The translations under genes were made by a program, and so were the position numbers. Below the pieces are notes generated by a model. It worked only from the letters and a program-made list of their open reading frames with translations. It made no database searches and had not been told where the DNA came from. This document shows positions 16,639 through 23,365 of a stretch of 64,000 nucleotides of DNA, piece by piece (the first letter of the stretch is position 1; each line of letters begins with the position of its first letter). The DNA comes from a bacterium. Lineage in GTDB: Bacteria > Myxococcota > UBA727 > JAUIJE01. The stretch lies in the NCBI GenBank assembly GCA_030431455.1, contig JAUIJE010000002.1:257294-321293 (forward strand), in the 5' to 3' direction.

Positions 16639-16971
16639 ATGTACGCGATCATCACCGCCGGTGGCAAACAGCACCGGGTCGTCGAGGGCGAGACGCTTTC
16701 GATCGACTACGTCAAAAACAAGAAAAAGGGCGACAGCCTGGTGTTCGACACCGTGCTCATGGTGAAGGACGGTTCTGGCTACAAAGTCGGCACCCCCAAC
16801 GTCAGCGGCGCCAAAGTCGAGGCCACCGTGATGCGCAATGGCGACGACGGCGAAGGCATCAAAGGCAAGAAGGTGCTGATTTTCAAAAAGCGCCGCCGCC
16901 ACGTCTACCAGAAGCTCAACGGCTTCCGGGCCCTCTCCACCCAAATCAAGATCGACAAGATCTCGGCCTAA
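16639..16971 (+). CDS. rplU: Ribosomal protein bL21
   Basis: A 110-residue ribosomal protein. MYAIITAGGKQHRV at the N-terminus and KKRRRHVYQKLNGFR near the C-terminus are diagnostic of L21. It is followed twelve bases later by rpmA, the usual pairing. GAGGAAG lies just upstream of ATG 16639. The transcript ends at the terminator after rpmA. Confidence 0.97.
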   Translation: MYAIITAGGKQHRVVEGETLSIDYVKNKKKGDSLVFDTVLMVKDGSGYKVGTPNVSGAKVEATVMRNGDDGEGIKGKKVLIFKKRRRHVYQKLNGFRALSTQIKIDKISA

Positions 16972-16983
16972 AGGAGGCGCGTC

Positions 16984-17250
16984 ATGGCTCACAAAAAAGG
17001 ACAAGGCTCGACCCGCAACGGGCGCGATTCCAATCCGAAGTTCCTCGGCGCCAAGCGTGCCGACGGCCAAGAAGTCAAAGCCGGCAACATCCTGGTCCGC
17101 CAGCGCGGCACCAAGATCAAGCCGGGCCGCAACGTGGGCGTGGGCAAAGACCACACCCTGTTCGCGCTCGTCGACGGCACGCTCAAGTTTGAGCGGGTGG
17201 GCAAAGACCGCAAAAAAGCGTCGGTCTACCCCGCCGAAGCCGCGGCCTGA
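16984..17250 (+). CDS. rpmA: Ribosomal protein bL27
   Basis: An 88-residue ribosomal protein starting [19 protein letters not shown], followed by LGAKRADGQ, the conserved L27 sequence near the peptidyl-transferase centre. AGGAGG just before ATG supports the start. The N-terminus is the short form without the cleavable extension known from Firmicutes. No Obg GTPase gene follows, unlike in many genomes. Confidence 0.97.
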   Translation: MAHKKGQGSTRNGRDSNPKFLGAKRADGQEVKAGNILVRQRGTKIKPGRNVGVGKDHTLFALVDGTLKFERVGKDRKKASVYPAEAAA

Positions 17251-17271
17251 CCTGCTCCCGCCAGGGACCTG

Positions 17272-17300
17272 AAAAGCCGGCCTTGGGGGCCGGCTTTTTT
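17272..17300 (+). terminator. Intrinsic terminator of rplU-rpmA
   Basis: Arms AAAAGCCGGCC (17272-17282) and GGCCGGCTTTT (17288-17298) with a TTGGG loop and a run of six T. Confidence 0.93.
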
Positions 17301-17301
17301 C

Positions 17302-17493
17302 GTGGGCGGGGCCACGCTCACCTTCGGCGTGGCCAACGTCGTCGAGGCCCGCGCGCGGTTGGCGGAAAAGGGCGTGACTTTCGACGGCGACATCGTGACC
17401 GAGCCGGGCATGGTCAGCCTCGCCACGTTCTTTGATTTGGACGGCAACAAGCTCATGATCGCCCAAGACCTGACCGGCGACGCATCCGCGTAG
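17302..17493 (+). pseudogene. Truncated glyoxalase/VOC-family protein
   Basis: A 63-residue reading frame opening with GTG directly behind the rpmA terminator. It matches only the C-terminal module of vicinal-oxygen-chelate proteins (VVEARARLAEKGVTFDG, LATFFDLDGNKLMIAQDL). The N-terminal half, the promoter and a ribosome-binding site are missing, so it is most likely a remnant of a lost gene rather than a working one. No frame-shifted N-terminal portion is visible upstream, since rpmA and its terminator occupy that space. Confidence 0.65.
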
Positions 17494-17638
17494 CCGCCGT
17501 CCCGGGGCTCGCCCGGCGCGGCCATTCGATCCGGAAGATCGCGGCATCGCCCGCTGCCGCCGACGAGCAGCAGCACACCGAACCTAGCGGCGGTTCGGCC
17601 CCGGCCAGAACGCGGCGAGCGGGGCCGCGACCTCAACA

Positions 17639-18823
17639 CTATTGTGGATAGCTCTCGCACACGTAGGCCCGGACCTCGCCGCAGCCCTCGTCGTTCCAGC
17701 CCACGTCGTCGGTCTCAGCGCAGTCTTCGCCGCCCGAGTTGTTGGGTTCGCCCGACTTCCAGGCGCTGTACGTCAGCGGGCTGTTGTCGGACCAGACCCA
17801 CGTGCCCTCGACGTTGATGTCGTTGAGCCCGATCCACCATTTGCCGGTGATCTGGGTGCGCAACCACGCCGCCTCGGCCGCGTCCTCGAGCATGATCAGC
17901 CGGTAGGTCGGGTAGTTGGCGCAGTCGTTGAACGCGTTGGTCCAGGTGAGCTCAAGCGGATCGGTGGTCGGCACCACCCGGTAACAAAAGTTGTAGGGCT
18001 TGAGCGTGTCCCCGTCGCGGTAGCCGACGTCGCACAGGCACGTCTCGGTGCTGTCGGCGAACCCGTCGCAGTCGTTGTCGATGCCGTCGCAGACCTCCGT
18101 CTCAAACGGGCTGCGGGTGTTGTCGTCGTCGGCACAATCATCGGTCGCCGACGGGCTGAACAGATAGCCGGCCGGGGCCGTCGCCCCATCGGTGCACACC
18201 GTGGTCGGGCCGCCCACGGTCGCGCCGTCTCCGTCCCCGTCCACGTACATGCTCATCAACGTGTGCAGGTTGGCGTTGCCTTCGTCGCAGTCCGGTCCAT
18301 TGGCACACCCCACACCATAGGTGTCCCCGTCGGTGTCGCCCGGACAATCTCCATCCCCATCTCCATCCCCGTCTCCGTCGCCATCTCCATCCCCGTCTCC
18401 GTCGCCATCTCCATCCCCGTCGCCATCCCCGTCTCCGTCGCCATCTCCATCTCCGTCGCCATCTCCATCCCCGTCTCCGTCGCCATCTCCATCTCCATCC
18501 CCGTCTCCGTCGCCATCTCCATCTCCATCCCCGTCTCCGTCGCCATCTCCATCCCCGTCTCCATCTCCATCCCCGTCTCCGTCGCCATCTCCATCTCCAT
18601 CCCCGTCGCCATCTCCGTCCCCATCGCCGATGGGCAGGGGGTTGGACGCGACGCACTCGCCGTCGAAATTGCAGATGGGACGCAGGGGGTCGGTGCAGTC
18701 TTCGGACACCGCACAATCCGGACCAGAGCCGGTCGGCTCCGGCTCGGTCGGTTCGACGTTGCCGTCGGAGCACGCCCAAAGCCCTGCGATGAGCACGCAG
18801 CTGAGTCGAAGTGTCGCGCGCAT
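17639..18823 (-). CDS. (GD)n-linker lipoprotein with C-type lectin domain
   Basis: A 394-residue surface lipoprotein. A lipobox ending GLWAC is followed by a Cys-rich EGF-like segment ([21 protein letters not shown]), a Gly-Asp linker of about 47 repeats (18349-18630), and a MopE-like metal-binding repeat ([10 protein letters not shown]). Then comes a C-type lectin domain over the last 140 residues: [26 protein letters not shown] with the mannose-type EPN triad, and [18 protein letters not shown]. It is probably a calcium-dependent glycan-binding adhesin on an acidic stalk. A GGGGGAGGGG sequence precedes ATG 18823. Confidence 0.9.
   Translation of the reverse strand: MRATLRLSCVLIAGLWACSDGNVEPTEPEPTGSGPDCAVSEDCTDPLRPICNFDGECVASNPLPIGDGDGDGDGDGDGDGDGDGDGDGDGDGDGDGDGDGDGDGDGDGDGDGDGDGDGDGDGDGDGDGDGDGDGDGDGDGDGDGDGDGDGDGDGDGDGDCPGDTDGDTYGVGCANGPDCDEGNANLHTLMSMYVDGDGDGATVGGPTTVCTDGATAPAGYLFSPSATDDCADDDNTRSPFETEVCDGIDNDCDGFADSTETCLCDVGYRDGDTLKPYNFCYRVVPTTDPLELTWTNAFNDCANYPTYRLIMLEDAAEAAWLRTQITGKWWIGLNDINVEGTWVWSDNSPLTYSAWKSGEPNNSGGEDCAETDDVGWNDEGCGEVRAYVCESYPQ
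18349..18630. repeat. Hexanucleotide microsatellite encoding (GD)n
   Basis: About 47 tandem copies of a six-base unit (GGNGAY on the coding minus strand), with silent variation between ggg/gga/ggc and gat/gac. Such DNA is prone to copy-number change in steps of two residues. The plus strand is also open as (SP)n, which is not a gene. Confidence 0.9.
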
Positions 18824-18983
18824 GTGTCTACCCCTCCCCCAATGTACCACCCCAGATCCGGTCGTTCCCGGATCCACCCCAAACGATCTGGGGCCGGCGG
18901 TTTGACAAATCACCCCACCCCCGCCCGTGTGGAACCGCAGGGTTCTGGTGTTGGCCAGTCCCCGGACGGGGTACAACCGCGCC

Positions 18984-20675
18984 GTGGGCATCTTCGCCGC
19001 CAGCCACTACGCCCTCGCGGGCCTGACCGGGTTCTTGGCCGTGGTGCACCTGGCGTTGGCGGTGGCCCGGCGCGAGCGCATCCATGTCTGGACCGCGATG
19101 GCGTTTGTGGGCTGGGTGGTGGTCACCCTCGCGATCGCCCGCTCCTCAGTGGCCGGCGGGGGAGAGTACAGCCTCGCGGTGCACTTCGCCCTCGGGCTGC
19201 CCTCGTCGGTGTGTTTGTGGTTCGGGGCGCTGTTCATGGCCTGGGACCACCACCGCCGGGGCATGACCCGCGCGCGCTGGGCGGTGGTGGCCGGCATCGC
19301 CGCGGTGATCGCCGCCCGCACCGTCGAGGTGCCGCTGGCGATCCAGGCCGCGCCCGGCCCGCTCAGTTGGGAAGACATCCACAATGCCATGGCATTGTGG
19401 ACGGCGGGGCCGTTCTTCGTGGTGTCCATGGGGGTGTGCGCCGCGTGGCTGGTGGCCGGCTACCGGGCGGCGCAAAAACAAGGGCCAGGCATCGCCCTGC
19501 TCCTCGCCATCCCCGCGCTGGTGGTGCTCGCCGACCTGGTGTGGGAGGTCGCGCTCACCTTCGAGCTCGTGCAGGGCCCGACGCTCATCGGGTTCGACGC
19601 GGTGGTGTTCGTGTTCTACTCGACGAGCGTGGTCGCGCTGGGCTATGCGCAAGCCAAAGACGAGGACGAGCTCGAGACCCGCTACCAGATCGTGCGCAAG
19701 GTCGCCGAGGGCGGCATGGGCGCGCTCTACCTCGCGGTGCGCAAAGGCCCGGCCGGGTTCGAGCGGCAGGTCGCGGTCAAGACCATCCTGCGCCCCGACG
19801 ACGACCGGGACCAAGACCGGTTCTTGGTCGAGGCCAAGGTCGCGGCCCAGCTCAGCCACCCCAACATCGTGTCCGTGTTCGACCTCGGCCAGACCAAGAA
19901 CGGCTGGTTCATGGCCATGGAGTTTCTCGACGGGGTGAGCGTGGCGGAGTTTTTGCGGCAAGCGGTGCACAAAAAGCGCCCGGTGCCGATCCACGTCGTG
20001 GCCACGGTGGGGGAGCGGGTGTGCCGGGGCCTGTCCCACGCCCACCAGCGGGGGGTGATCCACCGGGACATCAGCCCGCAAAACATCATGATCACGTTCA
20101 CCGGGGACATCAAGATCATCGATTTTGGAATAGCAAAACTATCAAATCAAGACGCGCCCGCCGCCCCCCTGCAGTTCATCGACACCGTCGACACCCAGAA
20201 GACCAAGGGCATGATCGGCAAGCTTCGCTACATGAGCCCCGAGCGCTGGAAGGGCGAGACCGCCACCATTCGGTCGGACCTGTACGCGTTGATGATCGTG
20301 CTGTTCGAGATGGTGGCCCAGGACTACCCCTTCGACGGGGACAACGCCAAAGCCCGGGCCAAAAACCTCATGAGCGGCGCGCTCCGGCCGATCAAACGCC
20401 TGCGGCCCGACTGCCCCGAGGCCTGGGTCACGTTTTTTGCCCAGGGGCTCTCGCCCGATCCTGTGCGGCAGTTCTCGTCGGCCGAGGTCCTGGGCGAGCA
20501 GCTCGTGACCCTGCGCGAACAACAGCCGCCCGCCTCCCTCGAGGCCTTGATGCAGGACCTGTTCAAGGAGCGCTTGGCCGGTCAAGCCCCGGTCGTCGAC
20601 GACCAAGCCGCGTTCGCCCCCACCGAACCCGTCGAGCACGACACCGTCACCGCCGCCACCCTCGACCTCGGCTGA
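18984..20675 (+). CDS. Membrane Ser/Thr protein kinase (N-terminal multi-TM sensor)
   Basis: A 563-residue Hanks-type kinase. Residues of about 5-215 hold six or seven hydrophobic helices, then a cytoplasmic kinase domain: glycine loop VAEGGMGALY, Lys266 in VAVKTI, catalytic HRDISPQN (His360, Asp362), DFG at 380-382, and YMSPERW. Kinases with the sensor at the N-terminus and the kinase at the C-terminus reverse the usual PknB order. GTG 18984 is preferred over GTG 18927 because a TACAAC box lies six bases upstream, suggesting a leaderless message, and because it starts at the first helix. Rare codons cluster around the DFG motif (20121-20155). Confidence 0.9.
   Translation: MGIFAASHYALAGLTGFLAVVHLALAVARRERIHVWTAMAFVGWVVVTLAIARSSVAGGGEYSLAVHFALGLPSSVCLWFGALFMAWDHHRRGMTRARWAVVAGIAAVIAARTVEVPLAIQAAPGPLSWEDIHNAMALWTAGPFFVVSMGVCAAWLVAGYRAAQKQGPGIALLLAIPALVVLADLVWEVALTFELVQGPTLIGFDAVVFVFYSTSVVALGYAQAKDEDELETRYQIVRKVAEGGMGALYLAVRKGPAGFERQVAVKTILRPDDDRDQDRFLVEAKVAAQLSHPNIVSVFDLGQTKNGWFMAMEFLDGVSVAEFLRQAVHKKRPVPIHVVATVGERVCRGLSHAHQRGVIHRDISPQNIMITFTGDIKIIDFGIAKLSNQDAPAAPLQFIDTVDTQKTKGMIGKLRYMSPERWKGETATIRSDLYALMIVLFEMVAQDYPFDGDNAKARAKNLMSGALRPIKRLRPDCPEAWVTFFAQGLSPDPVRQFSSAEVLGEQLVTLREQQPPASLEALMQDLFKERLAGQAPVVDDQAAFAPTEPVEHDTVTAATLDLG
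19379..19400. repeat. 22-bp perfect palindrome inside the kinase gene
   Basis: Half-site CCACAATGCCA followed by its exact complement TGGCATTGTGG. It carries the same CAATG/CATTG ends and six-base palindromic centre as the intergenic palindrome at 4490-4509. Confidence 0.7.
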
Positions 20676-20765
20676 GCCGGGCAAGCGGGCCCAGGCAAGG
20701 CCCGGCATGGAGGCTGGGAATGTGCGGCCCCCTTCGGCAGTTGGACCCTCACGAACGGGGGAACC

Positions 20766-21137
20766 ATGAACCGTAGACAATGTTTGTGCATGCTGGGCGG
20801 CGGGGTCGCGTGGGGGTTTTCCGGTTGCCGGCCCACTTCGAGCGCGCCCCGGATCGAACCCTATGACCCGGTCGACGCCGCGTTCGCCGGCTGCCAAGGC
20901 GGTTGAGGCCAAAAGGCCGTCGGCAGGTCTGCCGACACGTTCGAGCAACCGGGGGCGCAGCCCGGCCAGAAGACCTACTGCCCGGTGAGCGGCGCGGTGT
21001 TCACCGTCGCCGACCAACCCACGCGCCAGGTCGGGAGCCACACCGTGTACTTCTGTTGCGCCGCGTGCGCGGGCTACTTCGACGAGCACCAGGCGGAGGT
21101 CGCGCAGGCCCGCGGCTGGAAGGCCCAGGCGCTTTAG
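20766..21137 (+). CDS. Selenoprotein lipoprotein with YHS/TRASH-like metal domain (UGA = selenocysteine at residue 47)
   Basis: ATG 20766 opens a frame that meets TGA at 20904-20906 and continues in the same frame to TAG 21135-21137, giving 123 residues if TGA is read as Sec47. The N-terminus has a signal with MNRRQ and a lipobox ending GFSGC. The recoded motif is CQGGU (Cys43, Sec47), a possible selenenylsulphide redox pair. Downstream, TYCPVSGAVFTV and VYFCCAACAGYFDEH form a YHS/TRASH-like Cys-rich metal-binding module that would be useless if translation stopped at the TGA. A SECIS hairpin with the fdhF-type loop follows the TGA at the expected distance. Function unknown; an envelope redox or heavy-metal role is an inference. 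The genome must then encode SelA, SelB, SelC and SelD elsewhere. Confidence 0.88.
20907..20936 (+). promoter_or_regulatory. Bacterial SECIS element
   Basis: After the TGA a small GGCC-AAAA-GGCC hairpin (20907-20918) is followed by GTCGGCAGGTCTGCCGAC (20919-20936). This folds into a perfect stem with apical loop AGGUCU, the same loop that SelB binds in E. coli fdhF. The key GGU begins 22 nt after the U of UGA, against 21 in fdhF. The bulged U of the fdhF stem is absent. Confidence 0.85.
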
Positions 21138-21140
21138 TTG

Positions 21141-21345
21141 AGGACTACAGCACATCCCAAAACCTCAGCTGGTTGCATCCGCAGGATGAAACCACGGCGC
21201 GACGGGCCGGAGGCCCTTGGAGCGCCGCCTCGAGGGTGAGGGGCAACGCTTCGCGTTGCTTCAGCCATTCCATTGGAATGGCCGCCCGACATTCGCTGAG
21301 CTTGCGAAGCGTGAGGGCCGAGGGGGGAGGAACTCCCCCCTCAAA
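21141..21345. repeat. Interspersed repeat element, second locus
   Basis: ACTACAGCACATCCCAAAACC (21144 onward) is a third version of the motif at 4083 and 4165. Bases 21148-21185 match the complement of 4263-4300. Further right are a GCAACG-CTTCG-CGTTGC hairpin (21243-21259), GCCATTCCA-T-TGGAATGGC (21264-21282) and GAGGGGGG...CCCCCCTC (21320-21342). No convincing gene lies here. Confidence 0.55.
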
Positions 21346-21347
21346 AG

Positions 21348-22955
21348 CTAGTCCTCCAGCTCGAGCCGGAGCTTGTTCTTCGCGGCCCGGGCGATCTTTT
21401 TGCGGCCGCCCTTTTTGACCACCTCCTCGAGCAGCTCTTCGCCCACCGCGAAGCCCATCTCGATGAAGTGAAAGCCGAGATAAAACTTGTGCTCGAGTTC
21501 GAGGCTGCGCTCCTTTTTCAACAGGGCGTAGAGGTCGCCCCCCTCGTCGAGGATTTCGCCAAAGATCTTGAGCGACGCGTCCCGGGCCCGCGAGGTGGGC
21601 GTGATGTCGAGCCGGCTTTTCTTGAGCTCGAGCAGGCCAAGCTTGAACTTGTCCTCGACCGTCGAGTGTTCGCTGCGCTCGAGCAGGCTCAAGATCGCCG
21701 CGGCTTTGTCGCTCTTTTTGCGCTTGCGCAGCTTGTCCGCGAGGGCCCGGAGGCCGGCGGCGACCTTTTCCTCGTCGATGGCGCGGGCGGCCTTGAGCAG
21801 GCTCTCGTACCCGGGGGTGCCCGCCTCGGCCGCGGCCAGGGCCGCGTCTAGAACTTTCTTCTTTTGGGGGGCTTTGAGCTTGTCCACCTGGGGCAACAGG
21901 ATCTGGGTCAGCCACACCGCGCGCTCGGCGTGCTCGACTTGGGAAAGCGCGGTGCAGAGGGGCACGAGAATGCTGTCCTCACCGGCGAGCGCGGCGGCCG
22001 CGGCCTCGGCCGCTTTGGGGTGGCCGTCGGCCACGATCTTGAGCAGGGCGGTCTTGGCCGCCTTGTCGTCCGATTCCTGCAGCTTGGCGATGGCGAAGCG
22101 CCCCCGGGCGTAGCCCGCGGTGTTGGCGAGGTCCACCAAGCGGGCGTGCAGGGTCTTGGGGAGGAGAAGATTGGCCAGGGTGTCCATCGCGACCTGGCCC
22201 AAAGTCGCGTCTTCGCCCTCGAGGAGCACAAACAGGGCGCGGGCCACGTCGTCGGCTTCACGCTGGCCCTGGAGCGCGAACCGCAGCGCGATGATCGATT
22301 CCATACGCACAGAAGAATCGAACTGTTCGCCCTTCACGATCTCGAGCAGCGGGGCCACCGCCTTTTGGTCCTCCAGGTAGCCGAGCATCTTGACCGCTGC
22401 GGCCAAGGTCTCGGCATCGGCGCGCACGTCCTTTTTCTTGATGAACTTCAGCACCTGGCTCAGGTAGGTCTTGCGCTCCTGCTTCTGCGCATCCTTGATG
22501 CGCCGGCGCACCTCGAGGGCGGCCTCGCGTTTGCCCTCGGGGCTGGCCTCGGCAAGCCCGCTCAAGAGCGCGCCGAAGGCATCGTCGCCGCCGAGCTTGG
22601 CGAGCACGTGGTCGAGGGCGCGCTTTTTGTCCGGGGGCGCGCCGTGGCGGGCTTGTTCGATGGGGCCGACCGCGGCCTGGCCGAAGGCGAGCAGCGCGCC
22701 TGCGGCTGCGTCGCGCACGTCGGCGCGCTCGTGCACGACATGGGGGACAATGTCTTTGAGCGTGGATTTGGCCTGAAGCTGGGCGAGGGCGGACAGGGCC
22801 GCGATCTGTTCGCCCGCGCCGCCTTGGTCGAGCAGGGCCAGGAGCGCGGGCCGGGCGGCCTTGGCCTTGATCGCGCCGAGCACGGTGGCGGCGGCGATGC
22901 GCAGGTCGCGGTCGGGCGCGGACAAGAGGCCAATGATTTTGGTCAGCTCACTCAT
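21348..22955 (-). CDS. HEAT-repeat protein
   Basis: A 535-residue soluble protein made of helical HEAT/armadillo-type repeats, for example RDLRIAAATVLGAIKAKAARPALLALL, then ADVRDAAAGALLAFG and KAVAPLLEIV. The repeats occupy at least residues 10-400; the C-terminal third is more basic and helical. Such proteins usually act as scaffolds for protein-protein contact, and no catalytic motif is visible. GGGGTGTCCC precedes ATG 22955. It is divergent from the small lipoprotein gene at 22993, with only 37 bases between the starts, so the promoters must overlap. Confidence 0.85.
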   Translation of the reverse strand: MSELTKIIGLLSAPDRDLRIAAATVLGAIKAKAARPALLALLDQGGAGEQIAALSALAQLQAKSTLKDIVPHVVHERADVRDAAAGALLAFGQAAVGPIEQARHGAPPDKKRALDHVLAKLGGDDAFGALLSGLAEASPEGKREAALEVRRRIKDAQKQERKTYLSQVLKFIKKKDVRADAETLAAAVKMLGYLEDQKAVAPLLEIVKGEQFDSSVRMESIIALRFALQGQREADDVARALFVLLEGEDATLGQVAMDTLANLLLPKTLHARLVDLANTAGYARGRFAIAKLQESDDKAAKTALLKIVADGHPKAAEAAAAALAGEDSILVPLCTALSQVEHAERAVWLTQILLPQVDKLKAPQKKKVLDAALAAAEAGTPGYESLLKAARAIDEEKVAAGLRALADKLRKRKKSDKAAAILSLLERSEHSTVEDKFKLGLLELKKSRLDITPTSRARDASLKIFGEILDEGGDLYALLKKERSLELEHKFYLGFHFIEMGFAVGEELLEEVVKKGGRKKIARAAKNKLRLELED

Positions 22956-22992
22956 GGGACACCCCTTTGCGACCCTGGAATAACCTTTTACG

Positions 22993-23271
22993 ATGACCGG
23001 CGTGAAGGGTTGGGTCCTGTCCTGGGTTTTCGCGTGTGCGCTGGTGAGCGGCTGCGCCGCCGACGCGCCCGCGCCCGTCGCGCCCGCGGTCACGGTCACG
23101 TCCCGCGCGGTCCCGCTCGAGAAGTTCGTGGGCCGTTGCCAGCCGCCGCCGCCGGCCAAGACCTCGCGGCGGGTGATGCGCTTTTTGGCGTCGCAGATGG
23201 ACCTCTCGCTCGAGACCAAGAACACCATCGCCAACGCCCTGCCCGTGTCTGTGCACGCGCTGATTTTCTAA
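22993..23271 (+). CDS. Small lipoprotein, function unknown
   Basis: A 92-residue protein with a lipoprotein signal (VFACALVSGC, Cys at residue 21). The mature part is short and contains one hydrophobic C-terminal segment (IANALPVSVHALIF). No family is recognised. The start lacks a strong Shine-Dalgarno sequence. It is divergent from the HEAT-repeat gene and precedes the kinase-cNMP gene by about 95 bases. Confidence 0.65.
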   Translation: MTGVKGWVLSWVFACALVSGCAADAPAPVAPAVTVTSRAVPLEKFVGRCQPPPPAKTSRRVMRFLASQMDLSLETKNTIANALPVSVHALIF

Positions 23272-23365
23272 GCGCGCCGCGGGTTTCCGCTCTCGGTGTG
23301 CGCCGGGTCTCGGGTTTTTGTACAAGGCGCTGTCATCCCCGGTCGATTCTCGGCAAGATGCGCCC

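Noticed and set aside
18321-18905. Plus-strand reading frame of Ser-Pro repeats
   Set aside because: It is the antisense of the (GD)n microsatellite in a strongly supported lipoprotein gene. The same applies to the frames across 34137-35162.
18902-18930. TTGACA at 18902 as a promoter for the membrane kinase gene
   Set aside because: No acceptable -10 box lies 16-18 bases downstream; the weaker TTGGCC/TACAAC pair nearer the start was preferred.
21320-21342. GAGGGGGG...CCCCCCTC hairpin as terminator of the HEAT-repeat gene
   Set aside because: No T-run follows the stem on the minus strand, so it does not meet the definition of an intrinsic terminator; kept only as a hairpin of the repeat element.
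20903-21418. A 171-residue plus-strand frame overlapping the selenoprotein gene
   Set aside because: It starts inside the selenoprotein in another frame, has no ribosome-binding site, and runs through the repeat element. The recoded frame with YHS-like motifs and a SECIS is far better supported.
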